Shown: one piece after another, positions 53,917 through 64,000 of the stretch | Numbering within the stretch: the stretch's first letter is position 1 | Layout: the number at the start of each line of letters is the position of its first letter | Source: Ophthalmolycus amberensis | Taxonomy: Eukaryota > Chordata > Actinopteri > Perciformes > Zoarcidae | Assembly (NCBI GenBank): GCA_024529925.1 | Contig: JAFEUB010000895.1 | Span: 310,001 to 374,000, forward strand | DNA: 64,000 nucleotides | Direction of reading: 5' to 3' | The notes under the pieces: generated by a model | Databases searched by the model: none | What the model saw: the letters and a program-made list of their open reading frames with translations, nothing else | Told to the model about the DNA's origin: nothing | Translations under genes and position numbers: made by a program

Positions 53917-54035
53917 TCAACATTTAAACATGTTAACCTGCTTGTGGCACAAAGACCAAAGTGGTGGACTGGCAGACCCACTGACAAATTGACATTGCCG
54001 TTCCTAGAGCCATGCATTGGTCATTCTAGCACGTA
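53917..54035 (+). repeat. Interspersed teleost repeat (family A), 3' part
   Basis: Reads GACCAAAGTGGTGGACTGGC and then GACATTGCCGTTCCTAGAGC, which is the usual end of family A. It is separated from the first part by duplicated segment copy 2. Confidence 0.7.
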
Positions 54036-55195
54036 TCCAACATTGTGCCGCCCGGGGGTTTAAAGTTTCCCCACAGTAAGATAGTCAGAATTCAGAATCT
54101 CACTGGTGAACATTTATACAAGTTACACCTGGAATCTTTTTCTTTTTCTCGAGACCCTAACCCACATCAAAGAAAATCGATCGACAGTCAACTGCATCAT
54201 AATGTCTTGTGCCGTTTAAGTCAGGAGTTATAAAGGACAGGGCATACACAAACACTATGTTCTCCTTAAGCCTTAATCCTGGACACTATGTCTATATTGG
54301 AAGATTCTTCTCCTTATGATTTACATCCAATGTCTGGGTTGTGGACCAGCATGTAGCTTGTCTGACTTGAATGCATGAGTGTCCCCCTTCATAGACATAT
54401 TTATTTGGCATAATTATGTTCATTGCATATATATTGTAGTGAGCGAGGATTTGGAAAGAAAAGATAGAAAAACCAAGCACTGGCACAATGGTCCAATACT
54501 GATGTTCTTGTCTGGCAAAGGGTTGCAAAGGCAGAACAAAATCTGCCAGTGGAGCCATTATTATACCTAAAGACAGCTGAGCGATGGCTTCCACAAGTGG
54601 TGAATGTACTCCTAATATACTGACTGTGCACAAATGATGTTGTGAGACCAACAGAATTTATTTTCTTCACAACTGCAGGGATTTGTGTCTTACAGCTGTC
54701 TTGTGTTCTAGTGTGAAATCCAGGCTTATTGATTTCTGTGGGGCTATATTCTCAAAGGATACGGTGTGTACTTGAGGAGAATTCCCTTTTCTTTTTCCTT
54801 TTTTTTTATCGCTTGAATCAGATCCTTCACCTCTCAATCCCATGTCTGCACCACACAGTGTACTCTTCAAATTATCTCAATGGAAAATAACCCTTTCAAA
54901 CAAGCGGCACCTTGACCCCACCGACATCAAATGAATTCTTATCGTGGAGGCAGAGGCAGAGGAAAAAACAATTCTGACGCTTAAACATCATAAAAGCATG
55001 ACAGGCTCCTTCCCCTTAGCTTCCAGCACAGCCGGGGCTAAGCGTTTCAAAGAGACTGGTGTTTGAATGACTGGGATGTGGGAGCTCAGAGTCTGCAGCT
55101 ATGGATTAAGCTAACAGCAAATAGTAGCATGGAAGAAACAGAGGTAATCTCTTCCCTCTCCTCCACGGCCCTCTCACCATACCACCATACCTGTT

Positions 55196-55217
55196 CCCCC
55201 CCCCCCCCCCCCCCCCC
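55196..55217. repeat. Poly-C run (22)
   Basis: Twenty-two consecutive C followed by a T run. Confidence 0.97.
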
Positions 55218-57172
55218 TTTTTTAATCTTCTTACTGAATTAGTTCTTGCAAAGCTGCTCAAACAGAGAGGGGTTTATTCACAATGGTTACAGAGGTTAAA
55301 GTAACATGAAAACGATACCGTCTCAAGTTCCCGTGAGGTCCATTTGCCCAAAGATTGATGCGCCGCTCACCTGGTTATTGTTCTCCAAAGCAACATACAG
55401 GTAGAATACACTTGCTGCCGTCCACAGATTTGCTGCTTAAATGAAAAGTACATGAGGGCATTCTTAGTTACGGGCCTGGAACGGCAGCCAGTTGCGAGCA
55501 GCGACCAGAGTGTACCATTTTGGTACTTGCGTATAGATTACACAGTGTAACCTGACACAGCAGCGTATCATAAAAACGTCACCGTACTCACTCACTCAAT
55601 GCAGTCTCTGGTTTAATCACCTGCAGTGCTCAGGGTAATTTACCCTGCAGCACACCGTATTTGCATAAAAGTAGTTTCGTTTTGCATTTTGATGCATTGC
55701 CTTGCAGTTTCTCAGAAGATTCTCGGCATGAAAGAACATTCCCACACCTGAACCGCCGCACTAAGTGCCTAAATATTTCAGTCTGGCTCTCGCTGCTTTG
55801 CTTTCACTGCCTTCTGCACTGTGAAGATCAAATAATGAGCCAGAGGATTCTTAGATGCAATATTTCACACTGGCTGAATATTGAAATTTTTCTTTCTGCT
55901 CGCACACCTTCCTGTGACATAATTACCAGTAAGCCTCTGATATCAAGTGTTCATCATCAGTGCTTCTCCCCACACGTCTCCATCTGACTCTTAGTAATGA
56001 GAAGTGCAAAGATAGCCAACAGGATGAGCTGCTGACTCAATAGGCTACGGTGCTTATTATGAGCATGTTGTTGCATCATACAGGCTTTCAATTCACCTCA
56101 TCATTATTGCATGTCATACGCTGTCATCTTTTCTGTCATTTTCAATTGTTTTTTGTTGTTGCAACATGCTTTAATCCATCCAGATGCATTCCCTGAGGTT
56201 CTGCAACAGTATGTTCTGACCATTAAGTTCCAGCTTAATAGCTTAATGTATATTCTCAGACGAATTTAAAACAATCTTAGAGGGAATTAAACCTGGGATG
56301 AAAGATGGCAGGTTCACAGATCCACCAAGCTTCATTTACTCAAGCTCAGAGCGAGAGAGCAAGTTTCCAAGTAAACAAAGTATTATGCAAATACTAACCA
56401 GGTGGCTACAAAAGAGCCACAACTTCCCTGACATCTGTAACACGATTATATGCTGTGTAAATTTCCTTTGTAATTTAATGTAAAATGCTATGTTTAATCT
56501 CCTTAATCTGTATCAACATCATTTTCTAGGCTTATGTTTTCATGAAAGAGTAATGTTGTGAATATGTCGTGTATTACAGTGTGACAAAGAGGAAGGACAG
56601 GAGAAGTCAGAGGGTTTTATCATGTACAGATGATGTCTGTTTCATACATTACATTTTTTTCTGCCACAAAACTGCTTTGGAACAAATACAAAGTCACATA
56701 CTGTTGTTTGCAGTCTGGATTTAATCTGGTGTAGTGGTGCCTATCAAGCCAATATAATTTACACCACCATAACCTTATGGCCACATTAAGAACATGTTTT
56801 AGATATTCATAAAGGCTTCAATAAGCAGTGTGGGTGGATTTATTATACAATCAGGCCAGTCAAACATATAATGGAAATAATTGTCATACAACACAATGAT
56901 TATGTCCATGCCCTAATTTCGGCTGATCGAACACAGAGAACCCCCCTGGAACTCCCAAAGGAACCCTTGGATGTCCCCAGACTGCAGATTGGGAAGCACA
57001 CCATCCCTGCCCCCGAGGTTTAAAAAGCTGCAGGGCAAGATATTGCAACCCATATTTCAAATATTTACTGTACACTCCATTCCACTTTGAGTTGTCTGCT
57101 GGTGAACTCGGAGTTGGGGGAAGATGTCCAACATGGTCAACATGGGGGAAGATGTCAAAACCTGATGGATGA

Positions 57173-57176
<4 letters not shown>

Positions 57177-57206
<30 letters not shown>
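57177..57206. repeat. (TG)15 microsatellite
   Basis: Thirty uninterrupted bases, about 300 bases upstream of the poly-G tract at the promoter edge. Confidence 0.98.
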
Positions 57207-57207
<1 letters not shown>

Positions 57208-57480
57208 CCTGCATTTATTACCAGTGACAGCACAGTCAGTTGGATAAGCATGATGTGGCATCAGCTCTAGCAGACAGACAGACAGACTCGAATAGTTCCT
57301 TGTGTGACAAAGTGTGCCTTACAGTGAGAGTGAATGATGTTTTCCCTTTTTTTTTTCTTGTTACACCAGTTTCCTTCCTTCCTATGGTAAATTGTGGGCC
57401 AGAGGTGGCGGAAATACGTCAGTTATGTGGGTTCTCTGAAGCTTGACTGTGTCTCTTAATTTCGGATGAAGGGAATAAGA

Positions 57481-57515
57481 GGGGGGGGGGGGGGGGGGGG
57501 GGAGGAGGAGGAGAT
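57481..57515 (+). repeat. G22 run followed by GGA repeats at promoter edge
   Basis: Twenty-two consecutive G followed by about four AGG units. Purine-only sequence of this kind can form G-quadruplex or triplex DNA. It lies about 950 bases upstream of the main ATG. Confidence 0.97.
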
Positions 57516-58012
57516 TGTAATCACTCCTGTCGCTTTAAGGACACTTATCAAAGCCTTCTTATGCGAATAGAAAATACCACGAGCCCCTGAGCAACTGAGC
57601 AGCAAAGGGACGGACCGGAGTGGATTTAGAGGAAACTCAACATGATCTAAACTGGAATAGACCGCTTCATCGCCTCATGGAGTTTGGCTGCACACTGGAT
57701 GGTTGTTTTATTCGGACGGTTCGGATCATTTGGGGGAATATTGCGCATAAGTAGCTTTCTAGACTTGGGATCCTTTTGCCCCTGAAGCGGAGAGAGGGAA
57801 TATGGTTGTGAAACTCAACGCGTACGGGATTATTCACTCATCCAGCGGCCGCGATCGGAAGGTTACGTAGTTGCTCGCCAGGCGTTTTGTTTCGGACGGA
57901 TAGTATCCAAAGCTCTGTATTTGACAGCCCTGGATCATGGATCGGGGTGGTGGAAAACAACAACGGGCAGCGACATGATTCCCCTGCGCTGTCTGCGGCA
58001 CGCAGCGAGGTT

Positions 58013-58258
58013 ATGCTACAACATCGCGTGTTATTATTCCGATGCAACAAAAAGTTACAAAGCGGGTATAATGCGCGGATTGTAACTATTTCGCCGTTTT
58101 GCACCTGCTTTAGCGGATACCGCGTCGACATAGCGCAGATTCGTGACAAAATAACGAGTGGATCCGCGTCGCTTCGCTCTCTCTATCGCCCGAGTGGGAT
58201 ACCTGAACATTTGCTTATCGTAATGGAGACTGGGGAGGTATATACTCAAGGTCATTGA
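58013..58258 (+). other. Possible upstream ORF in the 5' leader (81 codons plus stop)
   Basis: An ATG-initiated frame runs from 58013 to a TGA at 58256-58258, about 200 bases before the main start. A nested in-frame ATG at 58223 would give an 11-residue peptide, METGEVYTQGH. The product resembles nothing I know. Open frames are expected by chance in CpG-rich DNA, where stop codons are rare. It matters only if the mature leader includes this segment, in which case it would be expected to lower translation of the main frame. Confidence 0.25.
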
Positions 58259-58460
58259 GTGTTATATGGCTGTATTTGCGTTGTTATTTACACACGCGCG
58301 CGCGCGGCGCTATCGTCACGTTATAGCGCAGCCTACAATTTGTCCGTCCAGTGTGTGTTACTTGTTATAACGCGGTGCGGCGGAGCGTTCAGGCGAGCAA
58401 CCTACTGTGGAGTTACATTTTGTATTTTCTCTTTTGACACTGCAAGCTTTCTCGAACAAC

Positions 58461-58763
58461 ATGGATGGGAAATTGAAACCGGGTCGGAGATGCCGGACCA
58501 AGCGGGAGAGGGTGCGGAGGTTGCGGGAGGCAGGAAGCAGAGACGCCCGCAGCCCCGACCCCAACTCCTCCTGCTCCGACAGGGAGGGACACAGTCCGGG
58601 GAGGGACGCCGCCTCCCTGCCCGGTAAAAAGGCGCCGCACCCCGCGGCAACCGCCAGAGCTCCGCGTCCCCCCCGGCGGAAGAGACGGGAGTCCAGCTCG
58701 CAGGAGGAGGATATCATTGATGGATTTGCTATCGCCAGTTTCATCAGCCTGGACCGTCTGGAG
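58461..58763 (+). CDS. fbrsl1: First coding exon of an AUTS2/FBRSL1-family gene (probably fbrsl1), 5' end only
   Basis: This is a partial gene: the N-terminal 101 residues, ending at a splice donor. Residues 1-30 are Arg/Lys-rich (starts MDGKLKPGRRCRTKR), residues 35-65 are a Ser/Pro/Gly-rich linker, and residues 69-101 hold the family signature: a basic patch RPPRRKRRESSS followed by acidic QEEDIIDGFAIASF and SLDRLE. AUTS2 has a very similar basic-plus-IDGFA block at the end of its first exon; the SSSQEE and IDGFAIASF wording and the opening residues fit FBRSL1 better from memory. The start is well supported: an in-frame TAA lies at 58368-58370, no in-frame ATG occurs before 58461, and the context is AACATGG. 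GAG|GTAGGA gives a phase-0 donor at 58763/58764. Family members are nuclear regulators associated with variant Polycomb PRC1 complexes and transcription (known for AUTS2; inferred here). Exon 2 is not in the window. Family assignment is firm; the choice between fbrsl1 and an auts2 paralogue is less so. Confidence 0.82.
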
Positions 58764-61700
58764 GTAGGAAGGAACCGGATCGTTACCTGTTTGTTTGTTT
58801 GTTTGTGTGTGTGTGTGTCTGCAGCATTCTTCAACAGTGGAGTGGTTCTTAAAGAGGGGGTCCTTGAGCCCCCCCCCCCCCCCCTACTCACTCCAGCAAC
58901 GTGAGGACTAGTCTAATTTGTCTCTAATTGACTTGAGATGATGCCAATTAGACTGGATTAGGATGACTCCTCTAATCTTCTGATAGTGTCGATCAGAGAT
59001 TGTCAGAGGCTCGGCCCCCCTTCAAGATGTCCCTAATCAAGCCTGGGTCTGATTCTCACCACAATGTTCAAAACTAATCAAAAACAACAACCCAGAACCA
59101 ATGTTCCCTTATTGGGCTACCTGCTCCATGGATTGGAAATGTGTGTCTGTTTGGAGTCCTTGACATGAAACTGTAATCACTGCAGCACACAACTCTGACA
59201 CACGACTGTTACAAGCTGAAGGTTTTGTGAATGAGATGTTAATCATCGGCAGCGTACGGTTTGTTGAGGAAACTAAACAGGTGCTGCTGTGTCAGCGGCG
59301 GCTCTGGCTTCGCAAGTTGTGATTCACTGCGAGTTGTCGTTGCACTCTGGACATTTTGCTCTTTGATAAACTGCCATTTATCGGTTACAGGCTGATGCAG
59401 CGTGCGCTGATAACTGTGTTTCTGTCATTACTGTGGGGGTATGTCTGATGTCAGAGGAATGGTTTTTAGAAACAAAGGAGGTTCTCCTGTGACACCCTCT
59501 TATCTCGTTTATCTCATTGTGTTCCAAATGACAAATAAAACATTGCTCCCGGTGGGACACCAGGCTGACTGACAAAGCAGAGAGGCAGCAGGCCTGTGTT
59601 ATTTTTCCATGGCTCATTGTGGGAATGGTAGCACGACTGTAGTTGAAACATAAATCACTAGCTTTGATAAACATAGCTAGCCCACTGAGGTCTGTATATT
59701 TTAAGATGATGACCTCATTTGAAAGCCTGTGGATCATACCACGGGCCACCTCATTTCAATGACAACCTCCCATGTGGGCTTAGCAATGGTATTAATCAGC
59801 CATGATTGACTCTTGCCTCCTACATAGTGCTTAGTCAGTGTAACGCTTGAATACAGATTTGCAGCAAAATAACTGCATGAAATATAAACCATGCTGTCCA
59901 CAGATTCACTCACTTCAGCACCTCCCTTCTGTTAACAAGTTTGACCCGAGCGGGTCATCAGTAGTTATGTTGCTATTCCATTTAGCTCGGCCCCTCATTG
60001 TGCTTAAGAGTGGGTGTGAAAGCAGATAGCGGAGGAATACGAGCAGGGGTGTGAGTGTGAAGTAAGTGTGCGTGAACCGTACCGACAAAGAACTACCGTA
60101 TTGTGCCCTGTGACTAATGTCAAAAGGACAACAGGCACTGTGCACACAAGTCCCGAAGATAAACGTGTGACTTGTTATGAAATGTGCATGGAATCTGTGT
60201 GTTGTTTCTCGTTCGTATTGAGTGCAGCGCGCCGCCAAGTTGTATTTGTGAGTATTTCTGCCCTTTGTGCTGCGTCGCTGCCACTTCTGACAGCTGCTGA
60301 CTGTGAAAGACTTTGAGGATGTCATAGCGGCAAAGTGCTTCTCGCTGGCATCTTCTGCCGGCACGCCGGTGTGTCTCTGCTGCTGCCAATTCGGTGCCCT
60401 GCCCTATACTGACTTCGAGGAATATTCTCATGTGTGTATTTGATACATTTAAAGGGCTACTCTGTGTTTACATGTCTCACATCTGTCCCTGCATACTGTC
60501 CTGTTTTGTTGCTGCAGAGCAGGTTGCGTTCCTAAAAAAGCTTTCTCTTTGGATGCTTCATCATAATAAACAAGCTGCCTCTTCGGGTTTGAGAGGGAAA
60601 TTAAGTGAAATAATGAATCAATTGTTGTTTTACACATTCCCGAGCAGTAATAGTTTTCTTACACGAGTGCTAAATCAATGTTGACTGAACACAGAGAAAA
60701 CAGTGCTCTACACAGGAGCTGAGGATTCAAGGCTAAGCAAATGAGGCATGATACGGTTCTGTGTGAAATGATACTCACATGCCAGCCAGCTACTTGTTGG
60801 TAATTGGTCTGATTTGCATGCAAATGGAATGTGCTTATTAAATGATGTTGGTGGATTTTGTGCAATTGCATGAGGGAATGTGCACAGGTTTTGTAAGCTT
60901 TTGCCTCCTCGACTTCCCTGTAGCTGGAGAATGTTGACTTCATACACACGTCATCCTGTTTACTGGTGACAACAACAATCACATTTCTTGGCAGCTAATA
61001 AGTTGCATTCCTGTTGTATGAAATGCAGTGTTTGAAGTGTGTAACCCACTAGAATGGTGTCATTATTGGTCATGACTCACACTTTCACCTGCTGACTGTA
61101 TGCTTGAGTGAAGCTCATGACCTACGCTACCTGTGCTAATTGCTCATCAATTATGAGGAGGACACAGCGGCGGCGTTTGGCAAGTGAATAGCTCTGACCT
61201 ATTGCATCATGCTCGTCGGAGTGAGTGTGTGCTTTCTCCTCTCCCCCCCCCCCCCCCGGCCTCTTCCAAGCGACTGATGACCAGCACGATTGTGTTTATG
61301 TCCGGCCCTAAGGTCAGGCTACTGCAGGGCTAGACTGTCATGGTTGCCACCAAATTGGCAACCAACTCTTGGCCTTTGGTTGAATTCAGCTGCGACTACT
61401 TTTCAACGTGTATAAAATAGGGACTACAAACAGCAAATTAAGCTATGAATAAATTTTTTTTTTTTTACATGTGTTGCATTAGTGATGTTTAAATATTGCT
61501 AATGTATGTGAGAGGGGATTCAGCTGTCACAGTCCTAGACTTCAATGCTGAAAGACCAAAAGGTGAATCAGCCCAAAGGTCCAGAAAACCAAAATTTGAA
61601 ACGGAGAGAACAGCTGAAGAAGCAACCAGTGACTTGCTGGATTCACTTCTTAGAAATCTATGAAGAACAGCTGCACTACTGGTATTTTTATTTATTTATT

Positions 61701-63951
61701 CCAGGATTAGAGGATGGACACGTTAACTGATAACACTTCAAATATATTACTTATATTTACTCTATCTTGTTTCTTCTAATCCCTATTTAAAACTTTTGCT
61801 TTCTAAAGCGCTTGAGGATGAACACGTTTCATAAAATCCCCGTCACCTTTGGGTGTCTGTCCTCGTCGTTTGATTGTCTATGTCGGTCTATAACTTGTGC
61901 ACAGCTGCTACTGTCTGTTCGCAAGAGCCCGAGGTTATGGGTTCCTCCAAGAAGCACGTTGGCTCTCAACAAAAATCCGTAGGTGGTTGTTGTTGATATT
62001 CCAGCTCTGCGCTGATAGGATCAAGCTCCCTTGATGAAGGCTTAGGCAGTACGGTGGTCTCGGCCCTGCTCCCGCAACCTGTTTCATTACAGCTGAAAGC
62101 AATTTGCAGCCGCGGCCGCATTTGATTATGGCGTGTTTATTTGCTTCAAATCCCAAACGTCTCTCATAGGAAAGCCGCTTACTTACCTGGGCAAATTGAC
62201 TGTACAAACACAGCCGTCACGGGCGCCTTATCGCGATTAGAGAAATGTTAGGAATGATTCAGTGATGATTCAGAGAGTGTGAGCACGCTCAGTCAGTCAG
62301 GCAGCTATTGTGGGCTCTTGTAAGCAGAGAAAACCTTGCACGTCCAGTTTGGGTGTTTTTCATATTTCTTTCCTGCAATAAGAAATCAGATCATCAGTTA
62401 CTACTCCCTTCATTCCTACATTTCTTTTGTTGTTCAAACATTTTTTAGAGTAAATGGTGGAATGATAAATACTCGAAAAAGTCGACCTCCTGAAAATGTA
62501 AGGTTTTCACCTGACAGCGGTGCTATAAAACAATTACCCGCTGGGGCTTAAACCCTCCAGAAAGTCTCCCTGTGGGTATCGAACAAGTGAGCAGATAACA
62601 AAATGACACAATTATCCATCTGTCACAGTATTAATAAGATGTTTGATTTGCTCCATTTGCTCTGCGAGTGACGTCGGGAGTGGCAAATCCCCCCTCGTTA
62701 ATCCACAATCCTTCTGTTCATCTGCTTTAACATGAATTTACAGATTTGTTTGGGTTTTTCGTTCCGCACCACGAGTTTCTAAATTCACTCCTAATGGGGA
62801 TTTAGGTTTCAGTTGATTTAGTGATATTACAACGGTGTCAAGGGCAGGAATCCGAAAGGCTGGGCATTCCGACAAAAAAGGGGGTTTCATAAATAGAAGC
62901 TCTTGATGGGATCTAGACTCCGTCTCCCGGGAAGTTTAGCTAAACATGCTTGCTCTTTTTCTTTATGGCCCTGTTTGACCCACTTGCAGTAATCATCATC
63001 TGCCGTTAGCCAGTGAGCTGCTCTACCTAAGCAATAAGGGGAAATTAAGTCTCGTGCCCTTGGGAAACTTGACATTAGTTGTTGGAGAAGCTGTGAGTTG
63101 CTGCTTCCCCTTCTCCACCCATATTTTCCCAGCTGGTACGTGGATCAAAGCCAGACACATTCCAGTTACGAGTATGCGTCTCTCCGTTTCATCAAGTGCT
63201 AGGATAAAGGTCTCCAAGACGTCTGTTATTTCTGAGGCTTTCCCCTGAAATAGCCGCACTTGCGCCGCTACAAGTCCCATCGCATTCATTACTGGGTGTC
63301 TCGCTGCTAGCACTCAGATAGCACCATGTGTTCCTTATTAGTAGTCATTAGTACAACACTCAGGAGCAGTCCTCTGTCAAGTGGCCTGCACTTGTCAGAG
63401 CATTACTCGCCAAAGACGATGAATAAACACACTGGTACCACCTGTCGAGAAATGCAATGACGCCTTCAGAGCTTCAGCTAAAATTGATGCTTTGTTGAGG
63501 TTAACAGGTGAGACAAGATGTTAGGTAGTTTGTAGATCCCATCTTTTCCTTGTGGTCGGCTCAGTGCTTCTGATTGCCGGTTGGGTAACGCAGTGCAAAG
63601 CGATACTGACACTTGAAGCCTCAGCAGTCGTTGCTGTAGTAAGATGTCTTGCTTCCGTGGTGAGGCAGCAGATTTGTTGCAGGGGTTGCAGCAATCTTGC
63701 TTCGTGTTTGCTCTTTCCCCCCCCCCCCCGACAGTGATAGCGCTGTGCATCATATGCCGGCACTGACAAACAACTCCAGCTTTAATTAACAAGGCAACCC
63801 CCCCCCGAGGCTCCGCTGCTCATTGGTTGACGCATCCCACGGAGAGAGCTTTCTTAATGCCAGTGGGACGTCCCCCAGCCCCGGCTCTCTCCAACCGCCA
63901 CACACTGTAGGCGAACGCAAGGCTGATAAATGCATGGTCACATTCACAAGC

Positions 63952-63985
<34 letters not shown>

Positions 63986-64000
63986 TAACAGGATTGAACC
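58764..64000 (+). other. Start of intron 1 of the AUTS2/FBRSL1-family gene (runs off the window)
   Basis: The intron begins GTAGGA at 58764. I looked for a second exon continuing the family sequence (normally starting with a KD-A-LKP-type stretch) and saw none, so the intron exceeds 5.2 kb; first introns in this family are very long. It contains a compound (TTTG)n/(TG)n tract at about 58794-58818, C runs at 58869-58884, 61243-61257 and 63717-63729, a T run near 61449-61466 and a CA repeat at the window end. Two stretches (about 61020-61210 and 62460-62830) are complex and free of known repeats and could be conserved regulatory elements. No other gene is visible. Confidence 0.75.
63953..63983. 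repeat. (AC)n microsatellite at the window end
   Basis: About 15 units, inside intron 1. Confidence 0.98.

Larger units (their letters stand above)
54036..57479. other. Non-coding stretch just upstream of the promoter region
   Basis: Unique sequence with the C22 run and a (TG)15. No exon recognised; an untranslated 5' exon of the downstream gene cannot be excluded. Confidence 0.5.
57480..58460 (+). promoter_or_regulatory. CpG-rich promoter and 5'UTR region of the AUTS2/FBRSL1-family gene
   Basis: CpG dinucleotides become frequent from about 57830 and stay dense through exon 1 to about 58760, unlike the CpG-poor DNA on both sides, so this is a CpG island over the gene start. The region opens with a 22-base G run and GGA repeats (57481-57515). 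It contains a NotI-type GCGGCCGC site near 57845, an ETS-like CGGAAG near 57855, and an alternating CACACGCGCGCGCGCG tract at 58291-58306. No convincing TATA box is placed at a fixed distance from a start site, as is usual for CpG-island promoters. The transcription start cannot be fixed from sequence. Several ATGs upstream of the main start would act as uORFs if the leader begins far enough upstream. Confidence 0.65.

Noticed and set aside
58407..58460. 18-residue N-terminal extension upstream of the chosen start
   Set aside because: It would begin at GTG; no in-frame ATG lies between the TAA at 58368 and the ATG at 58461.
58358..58891. 177-codon minus-strand frame over the first exon
   Set aside because: It mirrors the GC-rich exon and CpG island, has no known domain, and the plus strand carries the recognised family signature with start and donor.

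Overview
The window reads as vertebrate, almost certainly ray-finned fish (percomorph-like), nuclear DNA. The evidence is long non-coding stretches with no bacterial-style gene packing, abundant (CA/TG)n microsatellites, several interspersed repeat families familiar from percomorph genomes, LINE fragments of the L2 and Rex1-like kinds, a tRNA-derived SINE, and a vertebrate-type CpG-rich first exon with a good Kozak context and a splice donor. No bacterial, phage or viral gene was found.

Only one protein-coding exon is supported: a 101-codon first coding exon at 58461-58763 on the + strand. Its product belongs to the AUTS2/FBRSL1/FBRS family and is closest, as I remember those proteins, to FBRSL1. 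It lies in a CpG-rich promoter/5'UTR region (about 57480-58760). Everything downstream to the window end is the beginning of a long first intron. The ~57 kb upstream has no recognisable gene and looks like a gene desert on the 5' side of a developmental chromatin regulator.

Layout. 1-10065: single-copy-looking DNA with old repeat remnants. 10066-12057: a 2-kb minisatellite of 56 units of about 35 bp. 12058-15364: unique DNA, a CA repeat and an interspersed repeat. 15365-16425: two minus-strand LINE fragments, apparently nested. 16426-30129: unique DNA with microsatellites and old repeats. 30130-30356: a minus-strand tRNA-derived SINE. 30357-50118: mostly unique, with scattered repeats and candidate conserved blocks. 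50119-54035: a repeat-rich stretch holding a ~0.53-0.55 kb segment present twice, 2.84 kb apart, the second copy apparently sitting inside another repeat. 54036-57479: unique DNA. 57480-64000: promoter, exon 1 and intron 1.

There is no operon-like or multi-gene system here. The points most worth following are the duplicated TAAT-rich segment, the AATAAA-bearing minisatellite, the nested LINEs and the promoter architecture. The listed open reading frames, apart from exon 1 and the LINE pieces, look like chance frames, simple-repeat translations or antisense shadows; many begin at TTG or GTG rather than ATG. Repeat family names and the FBRSL1 call come from memory, without a database search.
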